A stretch of 64,000 nt of DNA from Polaromonas glacialis (GCF_000709345.1 NZ_KL448323.1:3224951-3288950); one strand, 5' to 3'. Shown: positions 24,317 through 33,707, counted from the stretch's first letter. Numbers and translations: made by a program. Notes: a model not told the origin generated them from the letters alone.

Positions 24317-25285
24317 ATGACGCTTCCCCTTTCCGACGCACTGGTGCTGCTGGGCCGCTGGCTGCAGGCCGCCGGCTATCAGTTCACCAGCGTCACGCCG
24401 GCCACGCATGCGCGGGTCAATGCGCGCAGCGGCGCTGACATGGCGCGCAGCCTGCGCGATGTGTTCGGCTGGAGCCGGCCGTTTCATGCCGGCCTGCTGC
24501 CTGCCGAGGCGCTGGACTGGCTGCAGGGCGGCGGGCTGCTGCAGGAAGACAGACAACGGGAGCAAGGGAAACAAGGCGGCGGCGGGCTGCGCAGCCGGGT
24601 GCGTTTTTCCACGCTGGGCGGCCAGCTCTACGCGCATTCAGCCTATCCGACGCTGGAGGCGGACGCGGTGTTCTTCGGCCCCGACAGCTACCGCTTCGTG
24701 TCGCTGATTGAAGCCGAGCTGGGGCACCAGCCCTTGGGCCCGGGCGCGCGCATCCTGGACATCGGTTGCGGCGCCGGTCCTGGCGGCATCGCGGCGGCGC
24801 TGGCCAGCCTTGACTCCGAGTTGTTTCTGGCTGACATCAACCCGCAGGCGCTGGCGTTTGCACGCGCCAATGCGCAACTGGCGGGCCTGCTGGATGCGCG
24901 TTTTGTGCAAAGCGACCTGTTTGCATCGATTGAAGGCCGGTTCGATCTCATCGTTGCCAACCCGCCCTACCTGGTCGATGCCGGCGAGCGCGCCTACAGG
25001 CACGGCGGCGGTGCGCTGGGCAGCGGCCTGTCGGTGCGGATCGCGGCTGAAAGCCTGGAGCGGCTGGCGCCCGGCGGCAGGTTGATCCTCTACACCGGCG
25101 CGCCCATCGTCGAAGGAAACGATCCGTTCCTCAAAGAGGTGGCGCCGCTGGTGGAACAAGCCGGCGGCCTTTTCAGTTACCGCGAAATCGACCCCGACGT
25201 GTTTGGCGAAGAACTTGACTTGCCCGCCTATGCCGGCGTCGAGCGCATCGCCGCCGTGGCGCTGGTGGCGACACCGCCCGCCTGA
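24317..25285 (+). CDS. Class I SAM-dependent methyltransferase (HemK/RsmC-like)
   Basis: A 322-residue protein with a Rossmann methyltransferase domain in its C-terminal two thirds: motif I ILDIGCGAGPGGIA (about 147-160), acidic LFLADINPQAL, and VANPPYLVDAG, the NPPY motif shared by enzymes that methylate amide or exocyclic amino nitrogens of protein Gln, rRNA or DNA. The N-terminal ~120 residues are a distinct domain (AYPTLEADAVFFGPDSYRF just before the catalytic part). The substrate is unknown. It stands alone. Confidence 0.85.
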   Translation: MTLPLSDALVLLGRWLQAAGYQFTSVTPATHARVNARSGADMARSLRDVFGWSRPFHAGLLPAEALDWLQGGGLLQEDRQREQGKQGGGGLRSRVRFSTLGGQLYAHSAYPTLEADAVFFGPDSYRFVSLIEAELGHQPLGPGARILDIGCGAGPGGIAAALASLDSELFLADINPQALAFARANAQLAGLLDARFVQSDLFASIEGRFDLIVANPPYLVDAGERAYRHGGGALGSGLSVRIAAESLERLAPGGRLILYTGAPIVEGNDPFLKEVAPLVEQAGGLFSYREIDPDVFGEELDLPAYAGVERIAAVALVATPPA

Positions 25286-25397
25286 CGGCGCCGACGCCGT
25301 CGGTAGGTGCACGCCCACGGGCAATAGGGCCGCGAACCTATAAAACGGCAGCGCTGTCCGGCCCAGACTGAAAGCTCTTCAACTTCAGAAAAAGCCA

Positions 25398-26891
25398 ATG
25401 TTTGTTGCAGCCCATGAATGGACCTTGCCAGGCGACGCGGCCACCGGCCCCGCCGGATCGCCCAGGCGCATGGCAGCGCCCAACGACCACGACAGGACGC
25501 GTCAGCTGTATGACCGGCTGGCCGGCGGCCTGCTTGACGACACCGCCAGGAACGACGCCATTGCGTTTGTGCGCCAGGCATTGCACGACACGCAGGGCGA
25601 CGAGAGCGGCCTGCCCGAATCGCCGGGCGAACTTGCCAATTGGATGCATGATTCGGCGCAGCGCGCCGGCGCCAGCTACCGCGACTACCTTGAAGCGCGC
25701 AAGGCGGGCGCACCACGCCGGTATTTTCAGAACCGCGCCCATGCGCTGTATTTTTTGCGCGCCGTGGCGCCGACCAAGCTGGTCGATGGCGCCTGGCTGT
25801 ACGGCCTGCTGGCACATGCGCACAATCCGCGCTTCACCGACCTGATCGCCACCTACGTCGAGGAACTTGGCGAAGGCCGCGCCGACAAGAACCATGTGCT
25901 GCTCTACCGCCAACTGCTGGAGCGCCACGGCCTGAACCCGCTGCACGGCCTGCCGGACGCTTTCTACACGCAGGGCGTGCTGCAACTTGCACTGGGAGGG
26001 AACGCCGATGAATTCCTGCCCGAGATCATTGGCTTCAACCTGGGCTATGAACAGCTGCCGCTGCACCTGCTGATCACCGCCTACGAGTTGAACGAGCTGG
26101 GCGTCGACCCGTATTACTTCACCCTGCACATCACGGTGGACAACGCCGACAGCGGCCATGCGCAGCGGGCGGTTCAGGCGGTGCATGACACGCTGACGCG
26201 CTTTGGCGACAGCGCCGATTTTTGGCGGCGCGTGCAAGGTGGCTGCAAGCTCAGCAATGCCGGCGTCGGCACGACCGAGGTGATTGCCGGCTTCGACATT
26301 CAGCGCGAAGTGGAAAACATTCTTTCGCGCAAACGCATGTCAGGCCAGGGCGCGCACTCCGACTATTGCCGGGTGGCGGGCCGCAGCGTCAACGACTGGC
26401 TGGCGCGGCCCGACGGTATTCCGGCCTTTCTGGCGGCGCTGGAGCAGGCCGGCTGGATCAAACGCCATGCACCGGCGCAGGAAAGCCGCTTCTGGAAACT
26501 GCTGCAGGGCGACAGGGCCGAAATGTTCGGCGTGTTCAGCCCGTATGAAGTGCAGGTCATCCACGACTGGATTCGCGGCGATGCCAGCGCCGACGGCCAG
26601 GCGCACAACGAGGCCGCGATGCCGCCCGGCCGCAGGCGTGCCAGCTTCCGTGCGCAGTCCCGTTTGAAGCAGCATCAGGCCAGTGCTTCCAATCCCGGCC
26701 AGCTAAAAGTCCTGGACAACTTGCACGATGAAGCGCCGGACCCCGACCTCCAGGCGTTGAAGGCCGGACTCGCTGCGAGCGTTGACGCCAGACAGCATCG
26801 GCAACTGCTGGTCCGGGCCATGTCGCCCGACCTGCACTGGACGCCGGCAGGCCTGTACGCCACGCGCCGGTTCATGCAATTGGCCGCCTGA
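25398..26891 (+). CDS. Heme-oxygenase-like diiron (iron-containing redox enzyme) family protein
   Basis: A 497-residue protein whose first ~300 residues match the iron-containing redox enzyme family (Haem_oxygenase_2 fold). Candidate metal ligands are EELGEG (about 154), GYEQLPLHLL (about 216) and the HITVDNADSGHA stretch (about 243-254), where Glu/His/Asp are spaced as in heme-oxygenase-like diiron oxidases. Known relatives catalyse oxidative cleavage or desaturation of small substrates. The C-terminal ~150 residues are an additional region with a charged linker (GRRRASFRAQSRLKQHQ). The substrate is unknown and no biosynthetic partners are adjacent. A later ATG at 25468 is an alternative start. 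Confidence 0.75.
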   Translation: MFVAAHEWTLPGDAATGPAGSPRRMAAPNDHDRTRQLYDRLAGGLLDDTARNDAIAFVRQALHDTQGDESGLPESPGELANWMHDSAQRAGASYRDYLEARKAGAPRRYFQNRAHALYFLRAVAPTKLVDGAWLYGLLAHAHNPRFTDLIATYVEELGEGRADKNHVLLYRQLLERHGLNPLHGLPDAFYTQGVLQLALGGNADEFLPEIIGFNLGYEQLPLHLLITAYELNELGVDPYYFTLHITVDNADSGHAQRAVQAVHDTLTRFGDSADFWRRVQGGCKLSNAGVGTTEVIAGFDIQREVENILSRKRMSGQGAHSDYCRVAGRSVNDWLARPDGIPAFLAALEQAGWIKRHAPAQESRFWKLLQGDRAEMFGVFSPYEVQVIHDWIRGDASADGQAHNEAAMPPGRRRASFRAQSRLKQHQASASNPGQLKVLDNLHDEAPDPDLQALKAGLAASVDARQHRQLLVRAMSPDLHWTPAGLYATRRFMQLAA

Positions 26892-26944
26892 AGCTTATTA
26901 ATTTCAGGCTGGCGCGCCCTTGGCGCAACGCGGTTTCTTTGCCC

Positions 26945-26971
26945 CGCGCCCGCCTTTGAGGGACGGGCGCG
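26945..26971 (+). other. Strong hairpin upstream of the NCS2 permease
   Basis: CGCGCCCG-N11-CGGGCGCG forms a perfect 8-bp stem 46 bases before the permease start. There is no T-tract, so it is more likely a regulatory mRNA structure or operator than a terminator. Confidence 0.5.
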
Positions 26972-27016
26972 TCAATTGCCCTTAGCATTGCCCCACTTTC
27001 AAAACTGGAGCAATCA

Positions 27017-28303
27017 ATGGGCATGCTGGACTGGACGGAAAAAAGCAGCGCGGTGCTGGGGCAAGGCGGTGTCATCGGGCCGGATGAACGGCTGCCCTGG
27101 CCGCAGACGGCGCTCATGGGCGTCCAGCACGTCATTGCCATGTTTGGCGCCACGGTGCTGGCGCCGCTGCTGATGGGGTTCGACCCCAACATCGCCATTT
27201 TGATGAGCGGCATCGGCACGCTGATTTTCTTTGTTGTCACCGGCGGCAAGGTGCCCAGCTACCTCGGGTCGAGCTTTGCCTTTATCGGCGTGGTGATTGC
27301 GGCCACGGGTTACGCCGGCAAGGGGCCGAATGCCAACATCGGCGTGGCGCTGGGCGGCATCATTGCCTGCGGCGCGGTGTATGCGGCCATTGGCGCGCTG
27401 GTGCAGGTGGTGGGCACGCGCTGGATCGAGCGGGTCATGCCGCCGGTGGTGACCGGCGCGGTGGTGGCGGTCATTGGCCTGAACCTGGCCGGCATCCCGA
27501 TCAAGAACATGGCGGCCAGCAACTTTGACTCGTGGATGCAGGTCGTCACCTTCGTCAGCGTGGCGCTGGTCGCGGTGATGACGCGCGGCATGCTGCAGCG
27601 CCTCTTGATTTTGATCGGCCTCATCATCTCGTCGCTGATCTATGCGCTGCTGACCAACGGCCTGGGCCTGGGCAAGCCGATTGACCTCTCAGGCATCTCG
27701 ACCGCCGACTGGTTCGGCCTGCCCGGCTTTGCCGCGCCGGTGTTCACCGCCAATGCCATGCTGCTGATCGTTCCGGTGGTGGTGATTCTGGTGGCTGAGA
27801 ACCTGGGCCACATCAAGGCGGTGACAGCCATGACCGGCAAGAACCTGGACGTCTACATGGGCCGCGCCTTCATCGGCGACGGCATTGCCACCATGGTATC
27901 GGGCAGCGCCGGCGGCACCGGCGTGACCACCTATGCCGAAAACATCGGCGTGATGGCGGCCACCAAGATTTATTCGACGGCGGTGTTTGTCTTTGCGGCG
28001 CTGATTGCCGTGGTGCTGGGCTTCAGCCCCAAGTTCGGCGCGCTGATCCAGGCGATTCCGCTACCGGTGATGGGCGGCGTGAGCATCGTGGTGTTCGGCC
28101 TGATCGCAGTCGCCGGCGCCAGGATCTGGGTCGTGAACAAGGTCGATTTCTCGGACAACAAGAATTTGCTGGTCGCTGCCATCACCCTGGTGCTGGGCAC
28201 CGGCGACTTCACGCTGAAGTTCGGCCAGTTCGCGCTGGGCGGCATCGGCACCGCGACTTTTGGCGCAATCTTGCTCTACGCGCTGCTTGACCGCAGGAAA
28301 TAA
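27017..28303 (+). CDS. NCS2-family nucleobase permease (UraA/RutG-like)
   Basis: A 428-residue membrane protein with about 12-14 helices. It matches nucleobase:cation symporter-2 proteins: QHVIAMFGATVLAPLLMGFDP at the start, SFAFIGVVIA, the carrier motif VAENLGHIKAV, and GTGVTTYAENIGVMAATKIYST. The last is characteristic of uracil/pyrimidine permeases such as UraA and RutG. It should import uracil or a related base with protons. The start follows CTGGAG. No rut or pyrimidine genes are next to it. It converges with the next gene with only 9 bases between stops. Confidence 0.9.
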   Translation: MGMLDWTEKSSAVLGQGGVIGPDERLPWPQTALMGVQHVIAMFGATVLAPLLMGFDPNIAILMSGIGTLIFFVVTGGKVPSYLGSSFAFIGVVIAATGYAGKGPNANIGVALGGIIACGAVYAAIGALVQVVGTRWIERVMPPVVTGAVVAVIGLNLAGIPIKNMAASNFDSWMQVVTFVSVALVAVMTRGMLQRLLILIGLIISSLIYALLTNGLGLGKPIDLSGISTADWFGLPGFAAPVFTANAMLLIVPVVVILVAENLGHIKAVTAMTGKNLDVYMGRAFIGDGIATMVSGSAGGTGVTTYAENIGVMAATKIYSTAVFVFAALIAVVLGFSPKFGALIQAIPLPVMGGVSIVVFGLIAVAGARIWVVNKVDFSDNKNLLVAAITLVLGTGDFTLKFGQFALGGIGTATFGAILLYALLDRRK

Positions 28304-28312
28304 CCGGGCGCT

Positions 28313-28693
28313 CTAGCGGGCAGCCGAGCCTTGGGCGGGAATGTCTTTTGCCTTGAATTGGGTCTGCACCTGCACCTGGTCAAGCGCCGCCTGGGTGGAG
28401 GCCAGCTGGCGCTCCAGGTCGGCGCGCAGGCTGATTTCTTCCTTCAGCGCCAGGTTGACCTGCGCCAGTTCGTCGGCCGAGTTCTGGATGCGGCTTTCAA
28501 GTTCCTCGGTGCGCTCGATGGCCTGGGCGACCTCGCCGGTTTGCAGGTGCGCCGGGACTTCCTGCGTCAGCACCGCGTTGACCACGCACAACTCGGCGGC
28601 CGACTGTTCAACAGCTTCCTGAATCGCCTCGTTCTGGTCAAGCGCATGCTCCAGCGACGTGGGCGTGAGTAAAGCGTTCGAATGTGATGACAT
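28313..28693 (-). CDS. Small coiled-coil protein of unknown function
   Basis: A 126-residue acidic protein, nearly all helical with heptads (EESAEL-like repeats: NEAIQEAVEQSAAELCVVN, QAIERTEELESRIQNSADELAQVNLALKEE split into two coiled coils). There is no membrane segment. I do not know a function. The ATG at 28693 gives MSSHSNALLTP; a TTG further upstream is less likely. Confidence 0.7.
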   Translation of the reverse strand: MSSHSNALLTPTSLEHALDQNEAIQEAVEQSAAELCVVNAVLTQEVPAHLQTGEVAQAIERTEELESRIQNSADELAQVNLALKEEISLRADLERQLASTQAALDQVQVQTQFKAKDIPAQGSAAR

Positions 28694-28811
28694 GGTCAAA
28701 GCCTGCAAGAAGATATCCGATTAAAAGCGCAAAGCTTATCAGACCCTCCAAAAAGACACGCAGCTGCAGGCCTTGTCCGACAGACGGCGGGGAAAGCGCG
28801 GTGCAGGCGGG

Positions 28812-30131
28812 CTATTTTTCAACCGGCGCAAGGCGCCGCTGGCCCTCGGGCTGCGAACCGAGCAGCCTGCCAATCGCCGACCCGATGCGAGCGCCCAGGG
28901 CCGTGCCGACGCCCGGCAGCACGGCCGTTCCCACGGCGGCGCCGGCCAGGGCGCTGGCGGGCACCGACACCTGGACCTGCTCCAGCGGACCGCTGACCTG
29001 GAGCGGCACGCCGACCACGCCATCGACCAGATCGACGGCAAATTCGCCCTCGATGCGCTCGTTGGCGACCCTGGCCTGGCCCGACGCGCTGAGCACGCCC
29101 GAGCTCGTCTTGAGCCGGGTGAGCTCCACCACCATGCCCTGCTGCGTGTTTTGCGTGTCGAGCTGGCCGGTGATGGCATCCAGCGGGGTTTTTCCCGCAT
29201 GCTCCTTGCCGGCGCTGCGAATCGCCTTGTCCAGGTCAAAGCGCAGCAAGCTTGAGCGGCCCATGCTGAAGGCCGTGCGGGTGTGCAGCGACCGCGCCAG
29301 TTCGGCCAGCGTGGCGCCGCTGGCCGACAGCGTGGTTTCGCCCGACACCCTGCCGGCCACGATGGCGCGGCGCATGAAGGCTTCGAGCGCGCTGGCCGCC
29401 TCGATGTTGCGCGGCTGCAGCTTGCCGGTCATGCGCAACCCGCCATCGTCCCGGGTCTGCAGCTGCAGCTCGCCGTTGGCGGTGCCGCCGCCCACGTTGG
29501 TGCGCGCATCCCAGCGGTCGTCCTGCCCCTGGCGGGTCAGCGTCATCTCGGCGGCGGGCACGACGCCCGGGCGCCACAGGCGGGCCGTGCGCGGCCGCCA
29601 GTTCGCGTCGAAGGCTGCTTCCCCATCGTAAACAATGCGGCTGCCGCGACGCGAAATCCAGGTGACGTCATGAAAGGCGATCTGCGCCAGGGGCAGCGCG
29701 TCAAGGCTGAATCTGCGCTGTTCTTGCGGCGCTGCAGCAGGCGCCCTACGGCCCAGGTCATGCAGGGAAAGCTGCGGCAGCACCGCGCCCTGCAGTTCGG
29801 CGCGGTCCACCTTCAGGCGGCGCTGCCAGAGTGCCGCCGTGTCGAGGTAGAGCGTGAGCTTCTTGATCTCGACCGGCTGCGGCTGCCGCGTGACGACGTT
29901 TTCGATCACCACCTGGGGGGACGGCCGCAACTGCCAGTGCAGCGCCCCTACGCTGACCGGAACGCCCAGCGCCGCCTCCAGTTCGGTGGACGCGCGCTGC
30001 GCCAGTTCCTCATCCGGGGGAACCAGGCGGACCAGGACCATGACCAGCAAGACCAGCGCGCCCAGGGCGATACCCAGGCCGGCCAGCCATTTGCGGCGGC
30101 GCGTCATGAATGCGGGTGCGGTCCTTGCCAT
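28812..30131 (-). CDS. AsmA-like family protein
   Basis: A 439-residue protein with an N-terminal transmembrane anchor (KWLAGLGIALGALVLLVMVLV) and a large periplasmic part rich in beta strands typical of AsmA/DUF748-type proteins (RASTELEAALGVPVSVGALHW, then GELQLQTRD, FSMGRSSLLRFDLDKAI and GEFAVDLVDGVVGVPL). The C-terminus has a Gly/Ala-rich hydrophobic segment (ALAGAAVGTAVLPGVG). AsmA-like proteins are linked to outer-membrane lipid transport. The start at 30131 is preceded by GGAG. Confidence 0.78.
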   Translation of the reverse strand: MARTAPAFMTRRRKWLAGLGIALGALVLLVMVLVRLVPPDEELAQRASTELEAALGVPVSVGALHWQLRPSPQVVIENVVTRQPQPVEIKKLTLYLDTAALWQRRLKVDRAELQGAVLPQLSLHDLGRRAPAAAPQEQRRFSLDALPLAQIAFHDVTWISRRGSRIVYDGEAAFDANWRPRTARLWRPGVVPAAEMTLTRQGQDDRWDARTNVGGGTANGELQLQTRDDGGLRMTGKLQPRNIEAASALEAFMRRAIVAGRVSGETTLSASGATLAELARSLHTRTAFSMGRSSLLRFDLDKAIRSAGKEHAGKTPLDAITGQLDTQNTQQGMVVELTRLKTSSGVLSASGQARVANERIEGEFAVDLVDGVVGVPLQVSGPLEQVQVSVPASALAGAAVGTAVLPGVGTALGARIGSAIGRLLGSQPEGQRRLAPVEK

Positions 30132-30239
30132 GGCTCCAGCATATATCGGCCGGTCTGGCGGCCGGCACGACAAGCGACCCATCGGCTGTAGGCGACCGCC
30201 TTATAGTCATGGGTTTTTTGTCTCTTTAGGGAACCCGTC

Positions 30240-30662
30240 ATGCGCATCTGGAAGCAGCCCATCTCTGTCGAATTGCTCACCGCCTCAAGCGTCAACACCG
30301 CCGTTCCCCACCTGGGCATCGAGTTTCTCGAAGTCGGCGACGACTTCATCCGCGCCCGCGTGCCGGTCGATGCGCGCACCGTCCAGCCCTACGGCCTGCT
30401 GCACGGCGGCGTGTCGGTGGTGCTGGCCGAAACGCTGGGCTCGTGCGGCGCGGCCTATTGCGCGCCGGCGGGCCAGCGCGTGGTCGGCCTGGACATCAAT
30501 GCCAACCACCTGAAGGGAACGACCGGCGGCTGGGTCACGGGCATCACCCGGCCGGTGCATATTGGCCGCAGCACGCAGGTCTGGGCGATCGAGCTGCGCA
30601 ACGACGCGGGCGAGCTGACCTGCGTGTCGCGCATCACGATGGCGGTGCTGGCAGCGAAATGA
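30240..30662 (+). CDS. Hotdog-fold thioesterase (PaaI/YbdB-like)
   Basis: A 140-residue single-domain hotdog protein with GLLHGGVSVVLAETLGS (about 58-74), in which the His-Gly-Gly and Glu form the usual active site, and GLDINANHLKGTTGGWVTGI. The family hydrolyses aryl- or acyl-CoA thioesters. The substrate is not apparent from the neighbours, although the wider region has several CoA-ester enzymes. It is divergent from the AsmA-like gene and the intergenic 108 bases should hold both promoters. Confidence 0.9.
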   Translation: MRIWKQPISVELLTASSVNTAVPHLGIEFLEVGDDFIRARVPVDARTVQPYGLLHGGVSVVLAETLGSCGAAYCAPAGQRVVGLDINANHLKGTTGGWVTGITRPVHIGRSTQVWAIELRNDAGELTCVSRITMAVLAAK

Positions 30663-30723
30663 CCGGGTGAATCGGCACTGGCCGGGCCGGGTCGGGCCAG
30701 CGCCAGCCTGAATTTTTACGTCA

Positions 30724-30780
30724 TTTCAGGCTTTTGCGCAATCCAGGCGGGCGCAGGCAGCTATTGAATTCATAGCATCA
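30724..30780 (+). repeat. Interspersed repeat copy, closest to consensus
   Basis: TTTCAGGC, TTTTGCGCA, GCAGGCAGCTAT-TGAATTC-ATAGCATCA. The GCTAT-TGAATTC-ATAGC hairpin is perfect. It lies between the convergent thioesterase and lipA-like genes. Confidence 0.85.
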
Positions 30781-30846
30781 TGCAGCCCGCCCGGCCCCGG
30801 TGAGCCGCCAGCGCCAGAGGGCGTCAGGGGCCTGCCAAGCCAAGCC

Positions 30847-31329
30847 TTAAAACACGCCTGCCGCATGCGCCTGCTGGTCGGCATGGCAGGAGATGCGCAC
30901 CAGCGGACCCGAGGCGGCGTGCACAAAACCCATCGCGCAGGCGGCGTCCGCATAGCGCTTGAAGCTGTCCGGATCCACATAGCGGCGCACCGGCATGTGG
31001 CCGCCGGACGGCTGCAGGTACTGGCCGATGGTCAGCATGTCCACGCGCTGGGCACGCAGCGCGCGCAGCACCTGCAGAATTTCGTCGTCGGTCTCGCCCA
31101 GCCCCACCAGCTGCTGGGCGCGCACGATGTCCTTGGTCTCGCGAAAGCGGCCCGTGTGAATCGCCGCCTTGACGCAAATCCAGTCGGGCTTGGCCAGGCG
31201 GTCGCCGGGGTCGGCCGGTTCGCGCTTGGTCTTGAGGCTGCCGCGTTGCTGGTCCGGCCGGGGGGCAAAGGCGGACGCCTGCGGCAACTCCGACACGATG
31301 TTTCTGAAGCGGATGGTTTCAACGGTCAT
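30847..31329 (-). pseudogene. lipA-like gene lacking the radical-SAM core
   Basis: The 160-residue frame is collinear with lipoyl synthase at both ends only. Residues about 47-70 (KPDWICVKA ... RFRETKDIV) match the start of the catalytic domain, then residues 75-158 ([61 protein letters not shown]) match the C-terminal part. About 155-165 residues between are missing, including the CxxxCxxC radical-SAM cluster and the auxiliary-cluster cysteines. The frame is preserved across the deletion. It cannot be a lipoyl synthase. It lies 95 bases after nfu at the end of the suf operon, a meaningful place because Nfu-type proteins rebuild LipA's auxiliary cluster. Confidence 0.88.
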
Positions 31330-31424
31330 GTTGCAGGGAGTCCTGGTTAGCCTTGCCATGCGCAGGGCGTTGAAACAGCGATTGAAACGGAGGCTGTCGT
31401 CTGCTGGCGCGCCGCAGCAGCAGG

Positions 31425-31985
31425 CTACACCGCCACCACCGCGAGGTCGGGCTCTATCGTGCGCACCAGGTTCTCGATCGCGCCCAGCGTGCCCGAGATC
31501 GAGCTCGGGCAGCTGCCGCAGGCACCCTGGTAGTGGATGCTGAGGTAGTTGCCGGCGAGACCCACCACATGCAGGTCGCCGCCGTCGGCCTGCAGCGACG
31601 GCCGGATGCGCTCATCGAGCAGCTCGCTGATGACTTCCAGCCGCGCCTGGTCCTCCTCGCTCATGTCGGCGATGGACGCGCGCGCGGCAAACACGGCAGC
31701 GGCCGACTGCGCGGCGGCGGCCGGTGCGGCGCGCAGCGGCACGGCAATCAGCCGCACCAGCTCGGGCCAGTCGGCGCCACCGTCCTGCGTCACGGTGAGC
31801 CAGCGGTCCACGTAGAACACGTTGCTGACATGCGGAATGGCGAATAGCGCGGAAGCCAGCGCGTCGTCCCTGGCCTGCTCTGCGTTCTCGTAGGAATGCG
31901 AAACACCCCAGGTCAGCGGCTCGCGGAGCGTGAACTTGACCGCGTTCGGGTTCGGGGTGTCGTCGATTTCGGCAATTTTCGGCAT
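31425..31985 (-). CDS. Nfu/NifU-family iron-sulfur carrier
   Basis: A 186-residue protein with an Nfu N-terminal domain ([13 protein letters not shown], residues about 7-90) and a C-terminal NifU-like domain with the cluster-binding CxxC (GACGSCPSS, near residue 160). It receives a 4Fe-4S cluster from the SufBCD scaffold and delivers it to targets. Start at 31985 follows AGGAGATC. It is next to last in the suf operon, 19 bases after sufU, and precedes the lipA-like remnant. Confidence 0.92.
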   Translation of the reverse strand: MPKIAEIDDTPNPNAVKFTLREPLTWGVSHSYENAEQARDDALASALFAIPHVSNVFYVDRWLTVTQDGGADWPELVRLIAVPLRAAPAAAAQSAAAVFAARASIADMSEEDQARLEVISELLDERIRPSLQADGGDLHVVGLAGNYLSIHYQGACGSCPSSISGTLGAIENLVRTIEPDLAVVAV

Positions 31986-32004
31986 CTGGATCTCCTGGAA
32001 AACA

Positions 32005-32454
32005 TCACGCTTCGGTACTGGCCGTGCCCTGCGAATTGAAGGCGGCCTGCAGCGTGTGCCACGGCAAGATCGCGCACTTGACACGCGTCGGCAGGTCGCG
32101 CACGCCGGCAAACACCGCCAGCCGCCCGATCTGGTTGGGCTGGCTCAGGTCGAGCTTGCCGGTCGCCATGGCGAGGAACTCCCGGGTCAGCGCCTGGGCT
32201 TGCTCACGTGTCTTGCCCTTCACGGCGGCCGTCATCATCGAGGCCGACGCCTTGCAGATCGCGCACGACTCGCCGTGGAAGGCGATCTGGTCTATGGTCT
32301 CGCCCTGCAGCTGCAGCGCCACGCTGAGGTGGTCGCCGCACAGCGGGTTGTGGCCTTCGGCGTGGTGGCTGGGGTGGGCCAAAGTGCCGTAGTTGCGCGG
32401 CTTTTTGTTGTGGTCCAGGATCACTTCCTGGTAGAGCGCCTTGTAGTCGGCCAT
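32005..32454 (-). CDS. sufU: SufU, sulfur-transfer/scaffold partner of SufS
   Basis: A 149-residue IscU-fold protein with three conserved cysteines (NPLCGD, GESCAICKAS, VKCAILPW) and the SufU-type insert between the second and third Cys (GKTREQAQALTREF). SufU accepts persulfide sulfur from SufS, usually with a Zn-dependent mechanism. Its ATG overlaps the sufS stop by one base (TGATG), so they are tightly coupled. Presence of SufU rather than SufE fits the operon. Confidence 0.93.
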   Translation of the reverse strand: MADYKALYQEVILDHNKKPRNYGTLAHPSHHAEGHNPLCGDHLSVALQLQGETIDQIAFHGESCAICKASASMMTAAVKGKTREQAQALTREFLAMATGKLDLSQPNQIGRLAVFAGVRDLPTRVKCAILPWHTLQAAFNSQGTASTEA

Positions 32455-33707
32455 CACGCAAACACTTTCTGCACACTGCGGATGCCAGCGATCAGCGCAT
32501 CGACTTCGGCCATGCTGTTGTAGAACGCAAACGAGGCGCGCGTGGTGGCGGGCACCTTGAAGCGCGCCATCACCGGCTGCGCGCAATGGTGGCCGGTGCG
32601 CACCGCGATGCCATCCTGGTTCAACAGCGTGCCGACATCGTGCGGGTGGATGCCGTCCAGCGTGAAGGACAGCACCGCCGCCTTGTTTTCAGCCGTGCCG
32701 ATGAGGCGCAGGCCGGGCAAATCGTTGAGCTGGGCGGTGGCGTACTGCAGCAGCGCGTGCTCGTGGCGGGCGATGGTGTCCATGCCGATGGCCGACAGGT
32801 AATCGACCGCCGCGCCCAGCCCGATGGCGGCGGCAATCGGCGGCGTGCCGGCCTCGAACTTGTAGGGAATCGTGTTGTAGATAGTCTTCTCGAACGACAC
32901 CGACAAGATCATGTCGCCGCCGCCCTTGAAGGGCTGCATTTTCTCCAGCAGCGCCGCCTTGCCGTAGAGCACGCCAATGCCGGTCGGGCCGCACAGCTTG
33001 TGGCCCGAGAAGGCGTAGAAGTCGCATTCCAGGTCCTGCACGTCGACCGGCATGTGCGGCGCGGCCTGGGCGCCATCGACCAGCACCGGCACGCCGCGCG
33101 CGTGCGCCAGCGCAATCATCTGCCTGACCGGGTTGATGCTGCCCAGCGCGTTGGAAACATGGCTCACGCCGACCAGTTTGGTGTGCGCGTTGAACAGCGG
33201 CTCGAACTGGTCCAGGCACAGCTCGCCGGCGTCGTTGATCGGCAGCACGCGGAGGATGGCGCCGGTTTCCTCGGCCAGCATCTGCCACGGCACGATGTTG
33301 GAATGGTGCTCCAGCGTGGTCAAAATAATCTCGTCACCGGCCTTGATGAACTTGCGGCCGTAGCCGTGCATCACCAGGTTGATGGCCTCGGTGGTGCCGC
33401 TGGTAAAGATCACTTCGCGCGCGTCGGGCGCGTTGATGAAGCGCTGCAGCTTGGCGCGCGCTTCCTCGTACGCAGCGGTTGCGCGTTCCGACAGCGTGTG
33501 CACCGCGCGGTGGATGTTGGCGTGCTCGGTGCTCTGGTAGCGCACCAGCCGGTCGATGACTTGCTGCGGCATCTGGCTCGACGCGGCGTTGTCGAGGTAG
33601 ACCAGCGGCTTGCCTTCGACCTCAATTTGCAGGATGGGAAAGTCGGCGCGCACGCGTTCGACATCAAAGGCGGGCGTGACGTGTGTTGGCTCGGCGCGGG
33701 CGTTCAT
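32454..33707 (-). CDS. sufS: Cysteine desulfurase SufS
   Basis: A 417-residue PLP enzyme that takes sulfur from cysteine for cluster assembly. It shows YLDNAASSQMP near the start, the PLP lysine in YAFSGHKLCGPTGIG, and the catalytic loop Cys in RTGHHCAQPVM, the type II (SufS) form. The start at 33707 overlaps the sufD stop by four bases (ATGA). Length is typical. Confidence 0.95.
   Translation of the reverse strand: MNARAEPTHVTPAFDVERVRADFPILQIEVEGKPLVYLDNAASSQMPQQVIDRLVRYQSTEHANIHRAVHTLSERATAAYEEARAKLQRFINAPDAREVIFTSGTTEAINLVMHGYGRKFIKAGDEIILTTLEHHSNIVPWQMLAEETGAILRVLPINDAGELCLDQFEPLFNAHTKLVGVSHVSNALGSINPVRQMIALAHARGVPVLVDGAQAAPHMPVDVQDLECDFYAFSGHKLCGPTGIGVLYGKAALLEKMQPFKGGGDMILSVSFEKTIYNTIPYKFEAGTPPIAAAIGLGAAVDYLSAIGMDTIARHEHALLQYATAQLNDLPGLRLIGTAENKAAVLSFTLDGIHPHDVGTLLNQDGIAVRTGHHCAQPVMARFKVPATTRASFAFYNSMAEVDALIAGIRSVQKVFA

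Noticed and set aside
26892..27016. Possible riboswitch before the NCS2 permease
   Set aside because: Only one strong hairpin is evident; I could not match conserved cores of known purine or pyrimidine-related riboswitches.
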